Shown in pieces: positions 25,093-34,532 of a stretch of DNA of 64,000 nt (positions are counted from its first letter, which is position 1; each line of letters begins with the position of its first letter). The stretch covers positions 62,001-126,000 of the forward strand of contig NZ_MTZV01000006.1 in assembly GCF_002362315.1 (NCBI RefSeq). Direction: 5' to 3'. Source of the DNA: Paraburkholderia acidicola (GTDB lineage Bacteria; Pseudomonadota; Gammaproteobacteria; Burkholderiales; Burkholderiaceae). The notes under the pieces were generated by a model. The model saw only the letters and a list, made by a program, of their open reading frames with translations. It was not told the DNA's origin and did not search any database. The translations under genes and the position numbers were made by a program.

Positions 25093-26223
25093 ATGGCTAC
25101 AGATCACACCGAAGCAGGCGGGCAGGCCGCCAACCCAGCCGCGCCGAACGAGTCCGGCGCACCGGGCAACGGCACATCGCCGGGGCGCAAACCGGGCGGC
25201 AAACGACTTTTCATCGTTATCGTCATCGCGTGCATTCTGGTCGTTGTCGGCGGCTGGTATTACTTCAGCACCCGCAATACCGAAACGACCGATGACGCCC
25301 AGGTCGACGGCAACGCCGTGACTGTAGCGCCCAAGGTGGCGGGCTACGTCGTCACGCTGGCGATTCGCGACAACCAGCGCGTCAAGGCCGGCGATCTGCT
25401 GATCAAGATCGACCCGCGCGACTACCTTGCCGCGCGCGACCAGGCGCAAGCCTCGCTCGAAGTGGCCCGCGCGCAACTCGAAAATGCCCAGGCCAACCTG
25501 ACGGTCACGCGAGTCAGCGCACCGGCCAAACTGGTCCAGGCCAAAGCCCAGGTCGCGCAGGCCTCGGCGAACCAGGTGCTCGCAGCCGCCGACGACCGCC
25601 GGCAAACTACCCTCGATGCCCGCGCCACGACCCAGGCGGCACGTGACCAGGCCAGCGCGCAGTTGCGCTCCGCCGCAGCGACGCTGACCAACAATCAGGC
25701 GCAGGTCGATATCGCGAAGCTCGTGCCCGAGACGGTTGCGCAGTCGCAGGCCCAGGTCGACCAGGCCAGTGCGCAGGTGCGACAGGCGCAGGCGCAACTC
25801 GAAGCGGCTCAACTGAATCTCTCGTACACGGAAATCCGCGCGCCGCAGGACGGCTGGGTGACGCTGCGCAACGTGCAGCTCGGCAGTTATGTACAGGCAG
25901 GGCAATCGCTGTTCTCGCTCGTTTCACCCGATGTCTGGATCACCGCGAACTTCAAGGAGAACCAGCTCAGCCGGATGCGCGTCGGCCAGAAGGTGTCGAT
26001 CCGCGTCGATGCGTACGGGCAACTCCGGCTGAAAGGGCATATCGACAGCATCCAGCAGGGCACTGGTTCGCGTTTTAGCGCCTTTCCGGCCGAGAACGCG
26101 ACCGGCAATTTCGTGAAGATCGTTCAGCGCATTCCGGTGAAGATCGTCATCGATAGCGGTCTCGATGCGAATCTGCCGTTGCCGCTCGGTGCGTCGGTCG
26201 ATCCCGAAGTGGATCTGCAATGA
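25093..26223 (+). CDS. EmrA-like membrane-fusion (HlyD family) subunit of tripartite efflux pump
   Basis: A 376-residue periplasmic adaptor. It has a hydrophilic cytosolic N-terminus, a single transmembrane anchor at about residues 36-58 (KRLFIVIVIACILVVVGGWYYF region), and a first lipoyl half with DDAQVDGNAVTVAPKVAGYV. A long coiled-coil hairpin rich in Gln, Ala and Arg follows (about 100-230, QAQASLEVARAQLENAQANL), then the second lipoyl half LSYTEIRAPQDGWVTLRNV and beta-barrel VSPDVWITANFKENQL. It links the inner-membrane EmrB-type pump to the outer membrane factor. The stop overlaps the next start by four bases. Confidence 0.92.
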   Translation: MATDHTEAGGQAANPAAPNESGAPGNGTSPGRKPGGKRLFIVIVIACILVVVGGWYYFSTRNTETTDDAQVDGNAVTVAPKVAGYVVTLAIRDNQRVKAGDLLIKIDPRDYLAARDQAQASLEVARAQLENAQANLTVTRVSAPAKLVQAKAQVAQASANQVLAAADDRRQTTLDARATTQAARDQASAQLRSAAATLTNNQAQVDIAKLVPETVAQSQAQVDQASAQVRQAQAQLEAAQLNLSYTEIRAPQDGWVTLRNVQLGSYVQAGQSLFSLVSPDVWITANFKENQLSRMRVGQKVSIRVDAYGQLRLKGHIDSIQQGTGSRFSAFPAENATGNFVKIVQRIPVKIVIDSGLDANLPLPLGASVDPEVDLQ

Positions 26224-27812
26224 GCAGCGCCGGGGCCGTAGCTGTGCCGCAGTCGCGTGATGGAGCCAACCCCTGGCTCATCGCCATCGTCGTGACGCTC
26301 GCGGCCTTCATGGAAGTGCTCGATACGACCATCGTCAACGTGGCGCTGCCGCATATCGCGGGGACGATGTCGGCGAGTACCGACGAGAGCACATGGACGC
26401 TCACGTCGTATCTGGTGTCCAACGGCATCGTGCTGACAATCTCGGGCTACCTGACGCGGCTGCTCGGCCGCAAGCGCTACTTCCTGATCTGCATCGCGAT
26501 GTTCACGGTCTGCTCGTTTCTGTGCGGTATCTCGACGAGCCTGCCGCAGATCATCATCTTCCGGCTGTTGCAGGGTTTTTTCGGCGGTGGTCTGCAACCG
26601 AACCAGCAGTCGATCATCCTCGATACATTCCCGCCAGCCAAGCGCGCCCAGGCCTTCGGCGTGACCGCACTCGCGACGGTCGTGGCACCGGTCATCGGGC
26701 CGGCGCTGGGCGGCTGGATCACCGACAACTACAGCTGGCGCTGGATTTTCCTCATCAACATTCCGGTCGGCATCATCACGTTCTTCTGCGTGATGGCGCT
26801 CGTGCGCGATCCGCCGTCGATGCGCGACGAACGCCGCAAAGCCGATCTCGACTACGTCGGCCTTGGCCTGATCATTCTCGGTCTCGGCGCGCTGCAGATT
26901 TTCCTCGATCGCGGCGAAACCGATGACTGGTTCAGCTCGCCGCTGATCTGCGTAATGGCCGCGTTTGCCGTCACCGGTATCGTCGGTGCGGTCTTCTGGT
27001 TGCTGTACACCAAAAAGCCGATCGTCGATCTGCGCGTGCTGGCCGATCGCAACTTCGCGGTCGGCAGTCTGATGATCTTTGCGATGGCGGTGATTCTCTA
27101 TTCGAGTGCCGTGCTGTTGCCGCAACTCTCGCAGCAACTGCTCGGCTATACCGCGACGCTGGCCGGCCTGATCCTGGTGCCGGGTGCGGTCGCGCTGATC
27201 GGATTGATCATTCTCGTCAGCAAGATTCTGCCGCTGGTGCAGACGCGTTACGTGATTGCATTCGGGTTTGCGTTGCTGGGCTGCGCGTTCTTCTATTCGC
27301 ACCAGCTCACGCCCGATCTCGACTTCCGGACACTCGTCCTCATGCGCGTGTTCCAGACGAGTGGGCTGGCGTTCCTATTCGTGCCGATTTCGACGATCAC
27401 GTATCTGACGCTGCCACGCCGGCTGAACGGCGATGCCGCGGCGCTCTTTACGATGTTCCGCAATATCGCGGGCTCGATCGGCATTTCGCTGTCGACGGCG
27501 CTGATCACGACGCGCAGTCAGGTGCGGATGGCCTATCTGGGCGAACACCAGACACCGTATTCGCAGCCCTATATCGACACCGTCGCGAGTACAGCGCGCA
27601 CGCTCCAGGCATCGGGCGTGCCGCGCGACCTTGCCCAGCAGGGCGCCGTTGGCCACCTGTACCAGCAGTTGATCGCCCAGGCCCAGTTGCTTTCGTACAC
27701 GGATGTGTTCGCGATCTGCGCTGTCCTCGCGTTCCTCGCGATTCCCTTTACCTTCCTGTTCTCGAAATCGAAAGCGGGCGGCAGTCCCGCTGGCGAAGGA
27801 GGCCACCTATGA
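26220..27812 (+). CDS. EmrB/QacA-type DHA2 MFS pump subunit
   Basis: A 530-residue, 14-helix proton-driven transporter. Motifs are FMEVLDTTIVNVALPHIAG in helix 1, GYLTRLLGRKRYFLICIAMF (motif A), RLLQGFFGGGLQPNQQSII and GPALGGWITDNYSWRWIFLINIPVG (motif C). It is the inner-membrane pump of the EmrAB-type tripartite system. Both ends show four-base ATGA overlaps, with the adaptor upstream and the outer membrane factor downstream, so the three proteins are translationally coupled. Substrates of relatives include uncouplers, aromatic acids and hydrophobic antibiotics. Confidence 0.93.
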   Translation: MSSAGAVAVPQSRDGANPWLIAIVVTLAAFMEVLDTTIVNVALPHIAGTMSASTDESTWTLTSYLVSNGIVLTISGYLTRLLGRKRYFLICIAMFTVCSFLCGISTSLPQIIIFRLLQGFFGGGLQPNQQSIILDTFPPAKRAQAFGVTALATVVAPVIGPALGGWITDNYSWRWIFLINIPVGIITFFCVMALVRDPPSMRDERRKADLDYVGLGLIILGLGALQIFLDRGETDDWFSSPLICVMAAFAVTGIVGAVFWLLYTKKPIVDLRVLADRNFAVGSLMIFAMAVILYSSAVLLPQLSQQLLGYTATLAGLILVPGAVALIGLIILVSKILPLVQTRYVIAFGFALLGCAFFYSHQLTPDLDFRTLVLMRVFQTSGLAFLFVPISTITYLTLPRRLNGDAAALFTMFRNIAGSIGISLSTALITTRSQVRMAYLGEHQTPYSQPYIDTVASTARTLQASGVPRDLAQQGAVGHLYQQLIAQAQLLSYTDVFAICAVLAFLAIPFTFLFSKSKAGGSPAGEGGHL

Positions 27813-29308
27813 CCACCGCGAAATTTCTACTGCCTCTCGCCGCGAGTGCGGTTTTGCTTGGCGCCTGCACAGTGGGCCCGGATTTCAAGGCACCGGAGGC
27901 GAACACACCGGCCACCTGGCACGATGCGCTCGCTACGCAGTCGGCTCTGTCGGGCGAGACGCGTGTGACCGCAGAAGCGGACCCCGACCCGCAATGGTGG
28001 CGCAGCTTCAACGATGCAACGCTGACGTCGCTGATCGACCGGGCGACACGCGGCAATCTCGATGTGCAGATCGCCGTGGTCCGGATTGCCGAAGCGCGCG
28101 CGAGCGAACGCTCGGCGGCAGCAGCGGGCCTGCCGACGCTCAGCGCCAGTGCGTCGTACACCCATGAGGATGTCGGCCAGGGGCTCGCCAGTACGGGCTC
28201 CACGGCGCCGCCGGGCGGCAATCCGGGCCTGGCCGGACTGATCGACTCGCTGACCAAACCGGTCAACATCTATCAGGGCTCGCTCGATGCTTCCTGGGAA
28301 CTCGATCTGTTCGGCCGGGTGCGGCGCTCGGTCGAGGCAGCGAATGCGTCCACGGTGGCTGCGATCGGCAATCGCGACGATGCGCTCGTCACGTTGCAGG
28401 CCGAAGTGGCGCAGACCTACGCGCAACTACGTGCTGCCCAGGCGAGCCGCGATACCGCTCAGGCCGATCTCGTCGCCGAACAGCAAATTCTCGAACTGAC
28501 CCGCGAGCGTGCTGCGAAAGGGCTGGTCACCGATCTCGATGTGGAAAGCGCGACCTCGGCGGTCGGTACGCTCGAAGCGTCGCTGGCGCAATACGACCAG
28601 CAGATCGCCGCGAGCCTGAACGGGCTCGCCGTGCTGCTCGGCGAGGCGCCCGGCGCACTCGACGCCGAGCTTGCAACCGCCACGCCGATCCCGCCACCGC
28701 CTCCGCAGGTGCCGGTTGGCTTGCCGTCGAGCCTCGCGCGTCGCCGTCCGGATATCCGGGTCGCGGAAGCGCAGTTGCATCGGCAGACTGCCCAGGTGGG
28801 TGTGGCGGTGGCGCAGTTCTATCCGGACATTTCGCTGACCGGCCAGGTGGGGCAGGAAAGCACGAAGCCCGGCGATCTGACGAAGTGGGCGAACAATTTC
28901 TACTCGTTCGGTCCGTCTATCTCGCTGCCGATCTTCCAGGGCGGCCAGCTTCGGGCCAACCTCAAACTGGCGAAAGCCGACCAGGCGGAAGCGGCGCTGA
29001 GCTACCGGAAGACCGTCCTTGAAGCGCTGCAAGACGTCGACAACGCGTTGTCGGCGTATCGCGCGGAATTGCGCCGTCATCAGGCGCTCGAGAAAACCGT
29101 GTCCGCCGAGACGAAGGCGCTTGCGCTCGCGACAAACCAGTACAAGAGCGGCGTGTCGACGTTTATCGATGTGCTGACCGCCGAGAACACGCTCGCGCAG
29201 CAACGTCAGCAATTCATCCAGAGCACGCTGACGCTGACCACGGATGTCGTCACGCTCTACAAGGCGCTCGGCGGCGGATGGCAGCAGCAGGAAGACGTGA
29301 AGTCCTGA
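27809..29308 (+). CDS. NodT/TolC-like outer membrane factor lipoprotein of the efflux pump
   Basis: A 499-residue outer-membrane channel subunit. The lipobox LLGAC places the acylated Cys at residue 20. Two outer-membrane-efflux repeats follow: DPQWWRSFNDATLTSLIDRA and ASWELDLFGRVRRSVEAANA in the first, and LPSSLARRRPDIRVAEAQLH with FYPDISLTGQVGQES in the second. Long helical segments form the periplasmic tunnel (RDTAQADLVAEQQILELTRE). It completes a self-contained tripartite pump with the two preceding genes. Confidence 0.92.
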   Translation: MTTAKFLLPLAASAVLLGACTVGPDFKAPEANTPATWHDALATQSALSGETRVTAEADPDPQWWRSFNDATLTSLIDRATRGNLDVQIAVVRIAEARASERSAAAAGLPTLSASASYTHEDVGQGLASTGSTAPPGGNPGLAGLIDSLTKPVNIYQGSLDASWELDLFGRVRRSVEAANASTVAAIGNRDDALVTLQAEVAQTYAQLRAAQASRDTAQADLVAEQQILELTRERAAKGLVTDLDVESATSAVGTLEASLAQYDQQIAASLNGLAVLLGEAPGALDAELATATPIPPPPPQVPVGLPSSLARRRPDIRVAEAQLHRQTAQVGVAVAQFYPDISLTGQVGQESTKPGDLTKWANNFYSFGPSISLPIFQGGQLRANLKLAKADQAEAALSYRKTVLEALQDVDNALSAYRAELRRHQALEKTVSAETKALALATNQYKSGVSTFIDVLTAENTLAQQRQQFIQSTLTLTTDVVTLYKALGGGWQQQEDVKS

Positions 29309-29347
29309 CGCGCTTCCCGCACACGGCGATGTAGATCGAGGCCCGCT

Positions 29348-30088
29348 GTGACGATGACGACGACGGTGATGACGATACGCCTGCGAACCAAACGATCCAC
29401 GCGCGGAGAAGCGACGCGGCGACGGATCGTCGAGGCTGCCATCGATCTGTTCGGCGAATACGGTTACGAGCGGACGTCGACTCGCGATATCGCCGCGCGG
29501 GCGGGCGTCAACACGCCGGCGCTCCAGTATTACTTCGAGAACAAGGAAGGGGTCTATCGCGCGTCGGCGGAGCAGATCGCCGCCTGCGCATGGGCGCGGC
29601 TCGCGCCCGTCGTGGATCAGGCGACGCGCCTGCTCGACGGCAACGCGCGCGTCGATGCGCTGATCGATGTGTTTATCCGTCTGCACGAAACGCTCGGCGA
29701 TTGCCTCTTCAGGGTGCCGAACGCGAGCCGCCGGCTGTTCTTTGCGGACGCACCGCTCGGCCATGATCCGGCGGTCGCGCCAGAAATCGTGCGCCTGCAC
29801 ATCTGCGATCCGCTTCATGCGGTGACGGCGAAATTGATCGCCAGGATTACCGGCACGGCCACTGACGATCCTGTGACGACGATCCGCGCCCTCAGCCTGT
29901 ACGGGCAGGTCGTGATGTTTCATCTCAAGCCGTGTGCGGTGCTGGCCCTGCTCGGATGGCCTGCGTTCGACATGGAAAAACGCCAGCTGATCGTCTCGGC
30001 GATACGTGGCCAGACGCGGGCGTTGCTGAAAGCGTGGTCCGCTACGGCGCCGGCAACGGGCTCGCGGCGTGCTCGGCCTCGCAAGTAA
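29348..30088 (+). CDS. Second TetR-family regulator flanking the efflux operon (CecR-like)
   Basis: A 246-residue TetR protein: RGEATRRRIVEAAIDLFGEY, then IAARAGVNTPALQYYFENKEGVY, followed by a DUF1956-type C-terminal domain (ASRRLFFADAPLGHDPAVAPEI, GQVVMFHLKPCAVLALLGWP). GTG at 29348 is taken as start, with ATG codons at 29354 and 29369 as alternatives. It lies 39 bases after the outer membrane factor and may be the fourth gene of the operon. Its domain family is the same as the regulator at 24180, but the sequences differ clearly, so the two probably answer to different ligands. The tail is Arg/Lys-rich. Confidence 0.85.
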   Translation: MTMTTTVMTIRLRTKRSTRGEATRRRIVEAAIDLFGEYGYERTSTRDIAARAGVNTPALQYYFENKEGVYRASAEQIAACAWARLAPVVDQATRLLDGNARVDALIDVFIRLHETLGDCLFRVPNASRRLFFADAPLGHDPAVAPEIVRLHICDPLHAVTAKLIARITGTATDDPVTTIRALSLYGQVVMFHLKPCAVLALLGWPAFDMEKRQLIVSAIRGQTRALLKAWSATAPATGSRRARPRK

Positions 30089-30204
30089 CACCTCTCGCCT
30101 CATGGCGCCCAGCCAGCGGCGCTTCAAACCCTTTCGCCTCGCCCGAACGCGCTGCCGCCAGCTTCGGTGGCCGCAGCGCAATCCGCTTTTGTTATCGCTC
30201 CATC

Positions 30205-30229
30205 CGATACCCGGATTGTTACCGTATCG
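30205..30229. promoter_or_regulatory. Dyad upstream of the rhamnose catabolic operon
   Basis: CGATAC (30205-30210) and GTATCG (30224-30229) are exact reverse complements 13 bases apart, an ATAC-N13-GTAT arrangement resembling LysR-type sites. It lies 52 bases before the first gene of the rightward operon (SDR, MFS, rhmD, rhamnose dehydrogenase), so the LysR regulator at 34533-35513 is the natural candidate ligand. I found no second copy in the 35.5 kb promoter region. Confidence 0.45.
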
Positions 30230-30280
30230 AACGGCCCGTATATTGGCCGGCATACGAACCATTCCAATGCAGGAGACACC

Positions 30281-31033
30281 ATGAACCAGATCGATCTGGA
30301 GCGCCGCGTCGTCGTTATCACCGGTGGCGCGCGCGGTATCGGCTACGCGGTCGCACAGCGCGCCTTGCGCTCGGGAGCGGCGGTTTCGCTATGGGACGTC
30401 GACGCCGACCGGCTCGCGAAGAGTGAACGGGAGTTGGCGGAACTCGGCGACGTATCGTCGGTAGCAGTCGAGTTGACCGACGAGCAGTCGGTCGCCGATG
30501 CGACGAGCAAAACCGTTGCGCGGCATCACGCGATCGATGTGCTGATCAATTGCGCGGGCATCACCGGCGGCAACGGCAAGACCTGGGAACTCGCACCGGA
30601 CATCTGGCGCCGCGTGATCGACGTCAACCTGATCGGCCCGTACCTGACCTGCCGCGCGGTGGTTCCGCAGATGCTCAAGCAGGGCTACGGGCGCATCGTC
30701 AACATTGCGTCGGTGGCGGGCAAGGAGGGCAATCCGAACGCCTCGCACTACAGTGCGTCGAAGGCCGGCCTGATCGGCCTGACGAAATCGCTTGGCAAGG
30801 AACTCGCCACCAGCAACATTCTCGTTAATGCCGTGACACCGGCCGCCGCGAAAACCGAAATCTTCGATTCGATGGCGCAGGAACACATCGACTACATGCT
30901 GTCGAAAATCCCCATGAACCGTTTTCTGCTTCCCGACGAGGCCGCGTCGCTGATCCTGTGGTTATCTTCTGAAGACTGCGCGTTCAGTACCGGCGCCGTG
31001 TTCGATCTGTCGGGCGGTCGCGCGACGTATTGA
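30281..31033 (+). CDS. SDR, probable 2-keto-3-deoxy-L-rhamnonate 4-dehydrogenase
   Basis: A 250-residue classical SDR: TGGARGIG (14-21), NCAG (90-93), catalytic Ser144 and Tyr157-x-x-x-Lys161 in HYSASK. AGGAG precedes the ATG. Because the operon also encodes L-rhamnonate dehydratase and L-rhamnose dehydrogenase, this second SDR most likely oxidises the dehydratase product 2-keto-3-deoxy-L-rhamnonate to 2,4-diketo-3-deoxyrhamnonate (LRA5 activity). The assignment rests on pathway logic; the sequence alone only shows an NAD(P)-dependent SDR. It is the first gene of the rightward operon, after the possible dyad at 30205. Confidence 0.8.
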   Translation: MNQIDLERRVVVITGGARGIGYAVAQRALRSGAAVSLWDVDADRLAKSERELAELGDVSSVAVELTDEQSVADATSKTVARHHAIDVLINCAGITGGNGKTWELAPDIWRRVIDVNLIGPYLTCRAVVPQMLKQGYGRIVNIASVAGKEGNPNASHYSASKAGLIGLTKSLGKELATSNILVNAVTPAAAKTEIFDSMAQEHIDYMLSKIPMNRFLLPDEAASLILWLSSEDCAFSTGAVFDLSGGRATY

Positions 31034-31097
31034 GCGCTGGACGTATGCGGCAAGGTACTTCGCACCGGCTCGCGGCCGGTCGGCTTCAGGAGACTCG

Positions 31098-32435
31098 ATG
31101 AACGCGCAACCGGTTGCTTCACACGCTTCGCTGGAAGCGGCTGTTAACACCGTCATGCGGCGCCTGCTGCCGTTTCTGCTGCTGATGTATGTACTGGCGT
31201 TTCTCGACCGCGCAAACATCGGCTTCGCGCAGAAAGCGCTCCAGCACGATACCGGCTTGTCGGATGCGGCATTCGCGTTCGGTGCGGGCGTGTTCTTCGT
31301 CGGTTATGCGCTGTTCGAGGTGCCGAGCAACCTGCTATTGCATCGCGTGGGCGCACGGATCTGGATGTGCCGGATCATGGTCACGTGGGGCATCGTCTCT
31401 GCGGCGATGGCGTTTGCGCAGAGCCCCGCGATGTTCTACTGGCTGCGCTTTCTGCTCGGTGTTGCCGAGGCCGGTTTCTTCCCCGGCATCATCTATTACC
31501 TGACGCACTGGTTTCCGCAGTCCGCGCGTGGCCGGGCGGTCGGGGTGTTCTATTTCGGCGCGCCGCTCGCGTTTATCTTCGGTAGTCCGTTGTCGGGGTT
31601 GTTGCTCGATCTGCATGGCGCGCTCGGTCTTGCCGGCTGGCAATGGCTGTTTCTGATCGAGGGCGGACTGGCGTCGGCGGTTGGCGTGTGGGCGTTCTGG
31701 TATCTCGACAATCGTCCCGATGAAGCACGTTGGCTCGACGCTATGCAACGCGACACGCTGCGCGCCGCACTCGCCGACGACGCGAACCAGGCCGCGGCAC
31801 ATGGTCCGCAGAGCGTGCTTGCTGCGTTGTTCGACCGGCGTGTGCTGACGTTGTCGGCAATCTATCTGCTGATACAGATCAGTGTGTATGGCGTGATCTT
31901 CTATCTGCCGCAGCAGGTTGCAGCGCTGCTTGGCACGAAAATCGGCCTGCGCGTCGGGCTGGTCGCCGCGTTGCCGTGGCTATGTGCGGTGGCAGTGACC
32001 TGGTGGGTGCCGCGGTGTGCGGACCAGGCGGGTAGCCATCGCAGTTGGGCGGTCGTGCTGCTGATCGTGGCCGGGTTGGGCATCGGTGCGTCGGGGCTGG
32101 CACACAGTCCGGTGCTCGGGTTGCTTGCGCTGTGCTGCGCGGCCAGCGGATTCATCGCCGCGCAACCGCTGTTCTGGACCTTGCCCACGCGCTACCTGAC
32201 CGGCGCGGCTGCCGCGGGCGGCATCGCATTGATCAACTCGCTCGGTGGACTCGGTGGGTTTATCGCGCCGACGCTGCGCACCGTCGCCGAACGTGCCTGG
32301 CAATCGACTTCGGCGGGGCTGGTCGTGCTTGGTGGTGCGAGCCTGCTGGCTGCGTTGCTGATCGGCGTGTTTGCACACGATCGTCGCGCGGGGCCGCAAG
32401 TCGCGCTTTCACACCGGGCACAGCGCGCCCGCTAG
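31098..32435 (+). CDS. MFS transporter, anion:cation symporter family (rhamnonate-type)
   Basis: A 445-residue, 12-helix MFS protein of the ACS family. Features are LPFLLLMYVLAFLDRANIGF (the D-R-x-N-I/V-G signature in helix 1), FFVGYALFEVPSNLLLHRVG (helix 2 and loop) and RFLLGVAEAGFFPGIIYYL (helix 4). Relatives import sugar acids and aromatic acids by proton symport; E. coli has a relative next to its rhamnonate dehydratase gene. Its place just before rhmD suggests uptake of L-rhamnonate or a related acid, complementing the ABC system that takes up rhamnose itself. Confidence 0.85.
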   Translation: MNAQPVASHASLEAAVNTVMRRLLPFLLLMYVLAFLDRANIGFAQKALQHDTGLSDAAFAFGAGVFFVGYALFEVPSNLLLHRVGARIWMCRIMVTWGIVSAAMAFAQSPAMFYWLRFLLGVAEAGFFPGIIYYLTHWFPQSARGRAVGVFYFGAPLAFIFGSPLSGLLLDLHGALGLAGWQWLFLIEGGLASAVGVWAFWYLDNRPDEARWLDAMQRDTLRAALADDANQAAAHGPQSVLAALFDRRVLTLSAIYLLIQISVYGVIFYLPQQVAALLGTKIGLRVGLVAALPWLCAVAVTWWVPRCADQAGSHRSWAVVLLIVAGLGIGASGLAHSPVLGLLALCCAASGFIAAQPLFWTLPTRYLTGAAAAGGIALINSLGGLGGFIAPTLRTVAERAWQSTSAGLVVLGGASLLAALLIGVFAHDRRAGPQVALSHRAQRAR

Positions 32436-32514
32436 CAGACACGTATTGAACAGGGCGCCGCCGTGCAGTGGCGACAGCCTCAAGCAACATAACGAAGTTC
32501 AGGAGCTCATCGAC

Positions 32515-33693
32515 ATGGCCATGCCTACCATCCGGCACGTGCGTGCCTTCATCGTTCGCGGCGGCGGCGCCGACTATCACGATCAGCCCGGCGGTCACTG
32601 GATCGACGACCACATTGCTACGCCGATGGCGCGTTACCCCGAGTACCGGCAGAGCCGTCAGTCGTTCGGTATCAACGTGCTCGGCACGCTCGTCGTCGAG
32701 ATCGAGGCAAGCGATGGCACGGTCGGCTTCGCCGTGACGACGGGCGGCGAGATCGGCGCGTTCATCGTCGAGAAGCACCTGGCGCGGTTTCTCGAAGGCC
32801 AGCTCGTCACCGACATCGAAAAGATGTGGGATCAGATGTACTTCGCGACGCTCTACTACGGACGCAAGGGCGTCGTGCTGAATACGATTTCCGGTGTCGA
32901 TCTCGCACTATGGGATCTGCTCGCGAAGGTTCGCAAAGAGCCGGTGTTCCAGTTGCTCGGCGGCCCGGTGCGCGACGAGCTGACGTTCTACGCAACCGGC
33001 GCACGGCCGGATCTTGCGAAAGAGATGGGTTTTATCGGCGGCAAGCTGCCGTTGCAGCATGGCCCTGCGGAAGGCGAAGAAGGCTTCCGGAAAAACATCG
33101 AGAAGCTCGCGGACATGCGCAGTCGTGTCGGCGACGACTTCTGGCTGATGTACGACTGCTGGATGAGCCTCGACGTGCGTTACGCGACGCGTCTCGCACA
33201 GTCCACGCACGAGTACGGTCTGAAGTGGATCGAAGAATGCCTGCCGCCCGACGATTACTGGGGCTACGCCGAACTGCGCCGCAACGTGCCGCGCGGCATG
33301 CTGGTGTCGACCGGTGAGCATGAGGCAACGCGCTGGGGCTTCCGGATGCTGCTCGAAATGGAATGCTGCGATTTCATCCAGCCCGATGTGGGCTGGTGCG
33401 GCGGTATCACCGAGCTGATCCGTATCTCTGCGTTGGCCGATGCGCACAACGTGATGGTGATACCGCATGGCTCGTCGGTGTACAGCTATCACTTCGTCGT
33501 GACGCGGCATAACTCGCCGTTCGCCGAGTTTCTGATGATGGCGCCGAAGGCCGACGAAGTCGTGCCGATGTTCACACCGTTGTTGCTCGACGAACCGGTG
33601 CCGGTGAACGGGCGGATGAAAGTGCCCGAAACGCCGGGCTTCGGCGTGCGGCTCAACCCGGACTGCGCGTTAGTCAGGCCGTATCAGCACTGA
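32515..33693 (+). CDS. rhmD: L-rhamnonate dehydratase
   Basis: A 392-residue member of the enolase superfamily that dehydrates L-rhamnonate to 2-keto-3-deoxy-L-rhamnonate (EC 4.2.1.90). Blocks characteristic of this enzyme are DYHDQPGGHWIDDHIATPM, RQSFGINVLGTLVVE, FYATGARPDLAKEMGFIGGK, DFWLMYDCWMSLDV, WIEECLPPDDYWGY and QPDVGWCGGITEL with VIPHGSSVYSYH. These supply the metal-binding Asp/Glu residues and the catalytic His. ATG at 32515 (MAMPTIRH) has AGGAG ten bases upstream; the frame is open further upstream but that part overlaps the MFS gene. It is the central marker of non-phosphorylative rhamnose catabolism. Confidence 0.95.
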   Translation: MAMPTIRHVRAFIVRGGGADYHDQPGGHWIDDHIATPMARYPEYRQSRQSFGINVLGTLVVEIEASDGTVGFAVTTGGEIGAFIVEKHLARFLEGQLVTDIEKMWDQMYFATLYYGRKGVVLNTISGVDLALWDLLAKVRKEPVFQLLGGPVRDELTFYATGARPDLAKEMGFIGGKLPLQHGPAEGEEGFRKNIEKLADMRSRVGDDFWLMYDCWMSLDVRYATRLAQSTHEYGLKWIEECLPPDDYWGYAELRRNVPRGMLVSTGEHEATRWGFRMLLEMECCDFIQPDVGWCGGITELIRISALADAHNVMVIPHGSSVYSYHFVVTRHNSPFAEFLMMAPKADEVVPMFTPLLLDEPVPVNGRMKVPETPGFGVRLNPDCALVRPYQH

Positions 33694-33732
33694 CTGCACA
33701 GCCAACGGCAATCAACGATCAGGAGAATCCCC

Positions 33733-34515
33733 GTGCTGCTCAAGGACAAGACGGTCATCGTGACAGGCGGTTCGCGCGGCATCGGTCGCGCGATTGCCGT
33801 GGCGTGCGCAGCCGAAGGCGCGGACGTCGCGATCAACTACTGGGGCGACAACGACGCATCGTACGGCCGCCGTTCCGCGATTACCGACGTGATCGGCGAG
33901 ATCGAGCGGCTCGGCCGCCGTGCCATCGCGGTGGAAGGCAACGTCGCCGCGCCGCAGACCGGCGTGGATCTGGTGCGCCAGACCGTCGAAGCATTCGGCA
34001 AGGTCGATGTGCTCGCGAGCAATGCGGGCATCTGCCCGTTCCACGCGTTTCTCGACATGCCGCCGTCGGTACTCGAGCGCACGGTCGGTGTGAATCTGAA
34101 CGGTGCGTTCTACGTGACCCAAGCGGCCGCGCGGCAGATGAAGGAGCAGGGCCACGGCGGCGCGATTGTCGCGACCAGTTCGATCAGCGCGCTGGTGGGC
34201 GGCGGTATGCAGACGCATTACACGCCGACCAAGGCGGGCGTTCATTCGTTGATGCAGTCGTGCGCAATCGCACTGGGGCCGTACGGCATTCGCTGCAACT
34301 CGGTGATGCCAGGCACGATTGCCACCGACCTCAACGCCGAAGACCTCGCCGATGAAACCAAGAAAGCGTACTTCGAGAAACGCATTCCACTGGGTCGCCT
34401 GGGCGCGCCCGAAGATGTCGCCGATTGCGTCGTGTTCCTCGCCTCGGACAAGGCGCGCTATGTGACGGGTGCGGCGTTGCTCGTCGATGGCGGTTTGTTC
34501 GTCAACCTGCAGTGA
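33733..34515 (+). CDS. L-rhamnose 1-dehydrogenase (NAD(P)+), SDR family
   Basis: A 260-residue classical SDR: TGGSRGIG (11-18), SNAG (96-99), Ser150 and Tyr163-x-x-x-Lys167 (HYTPTK), and C-terminal VTGAALLVDGGLFVNLQ. The N-terminus MLLKDKTVIVTGGSRGIG and the overall sequence match L-rhamnose 1-dehydrogenases of the Azotobacter/Sphingomonas type (oxidation of L-rhamnopyranose to the lactone). A GTG start with AGGAG seven bases upstream is used. It follows rhmD by 39 bases, in the same operon. The product would pass to the COG3618 lactonase at 36005-36898. Confidence 0.87.
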   Translation: MLLKDKTVIVTGGSRGIGRAIAVACAAEGADVAINYWGDNDASYGRRSAITDVIGEIERLGRRAIAVEGNVAAPQTGVDLVRQTVEAFGKVDVLASNAGICPFHAFLDMPPSVLERTVGVNLNGAFYVTQAAARQMKEQGHGGAIVATSSISALVGGGMQTHYTPTKAGVHSLMQSCAIALGPYGIRCNSVMPGTIATDLNAEDLADETKKAYFEKRIPLGRLGAPEDVADCVVFLASDKARYVTGAALLVDGGLFVNLQ

Positions 34516-34532
34516 CCACGTTGATGAATCGC

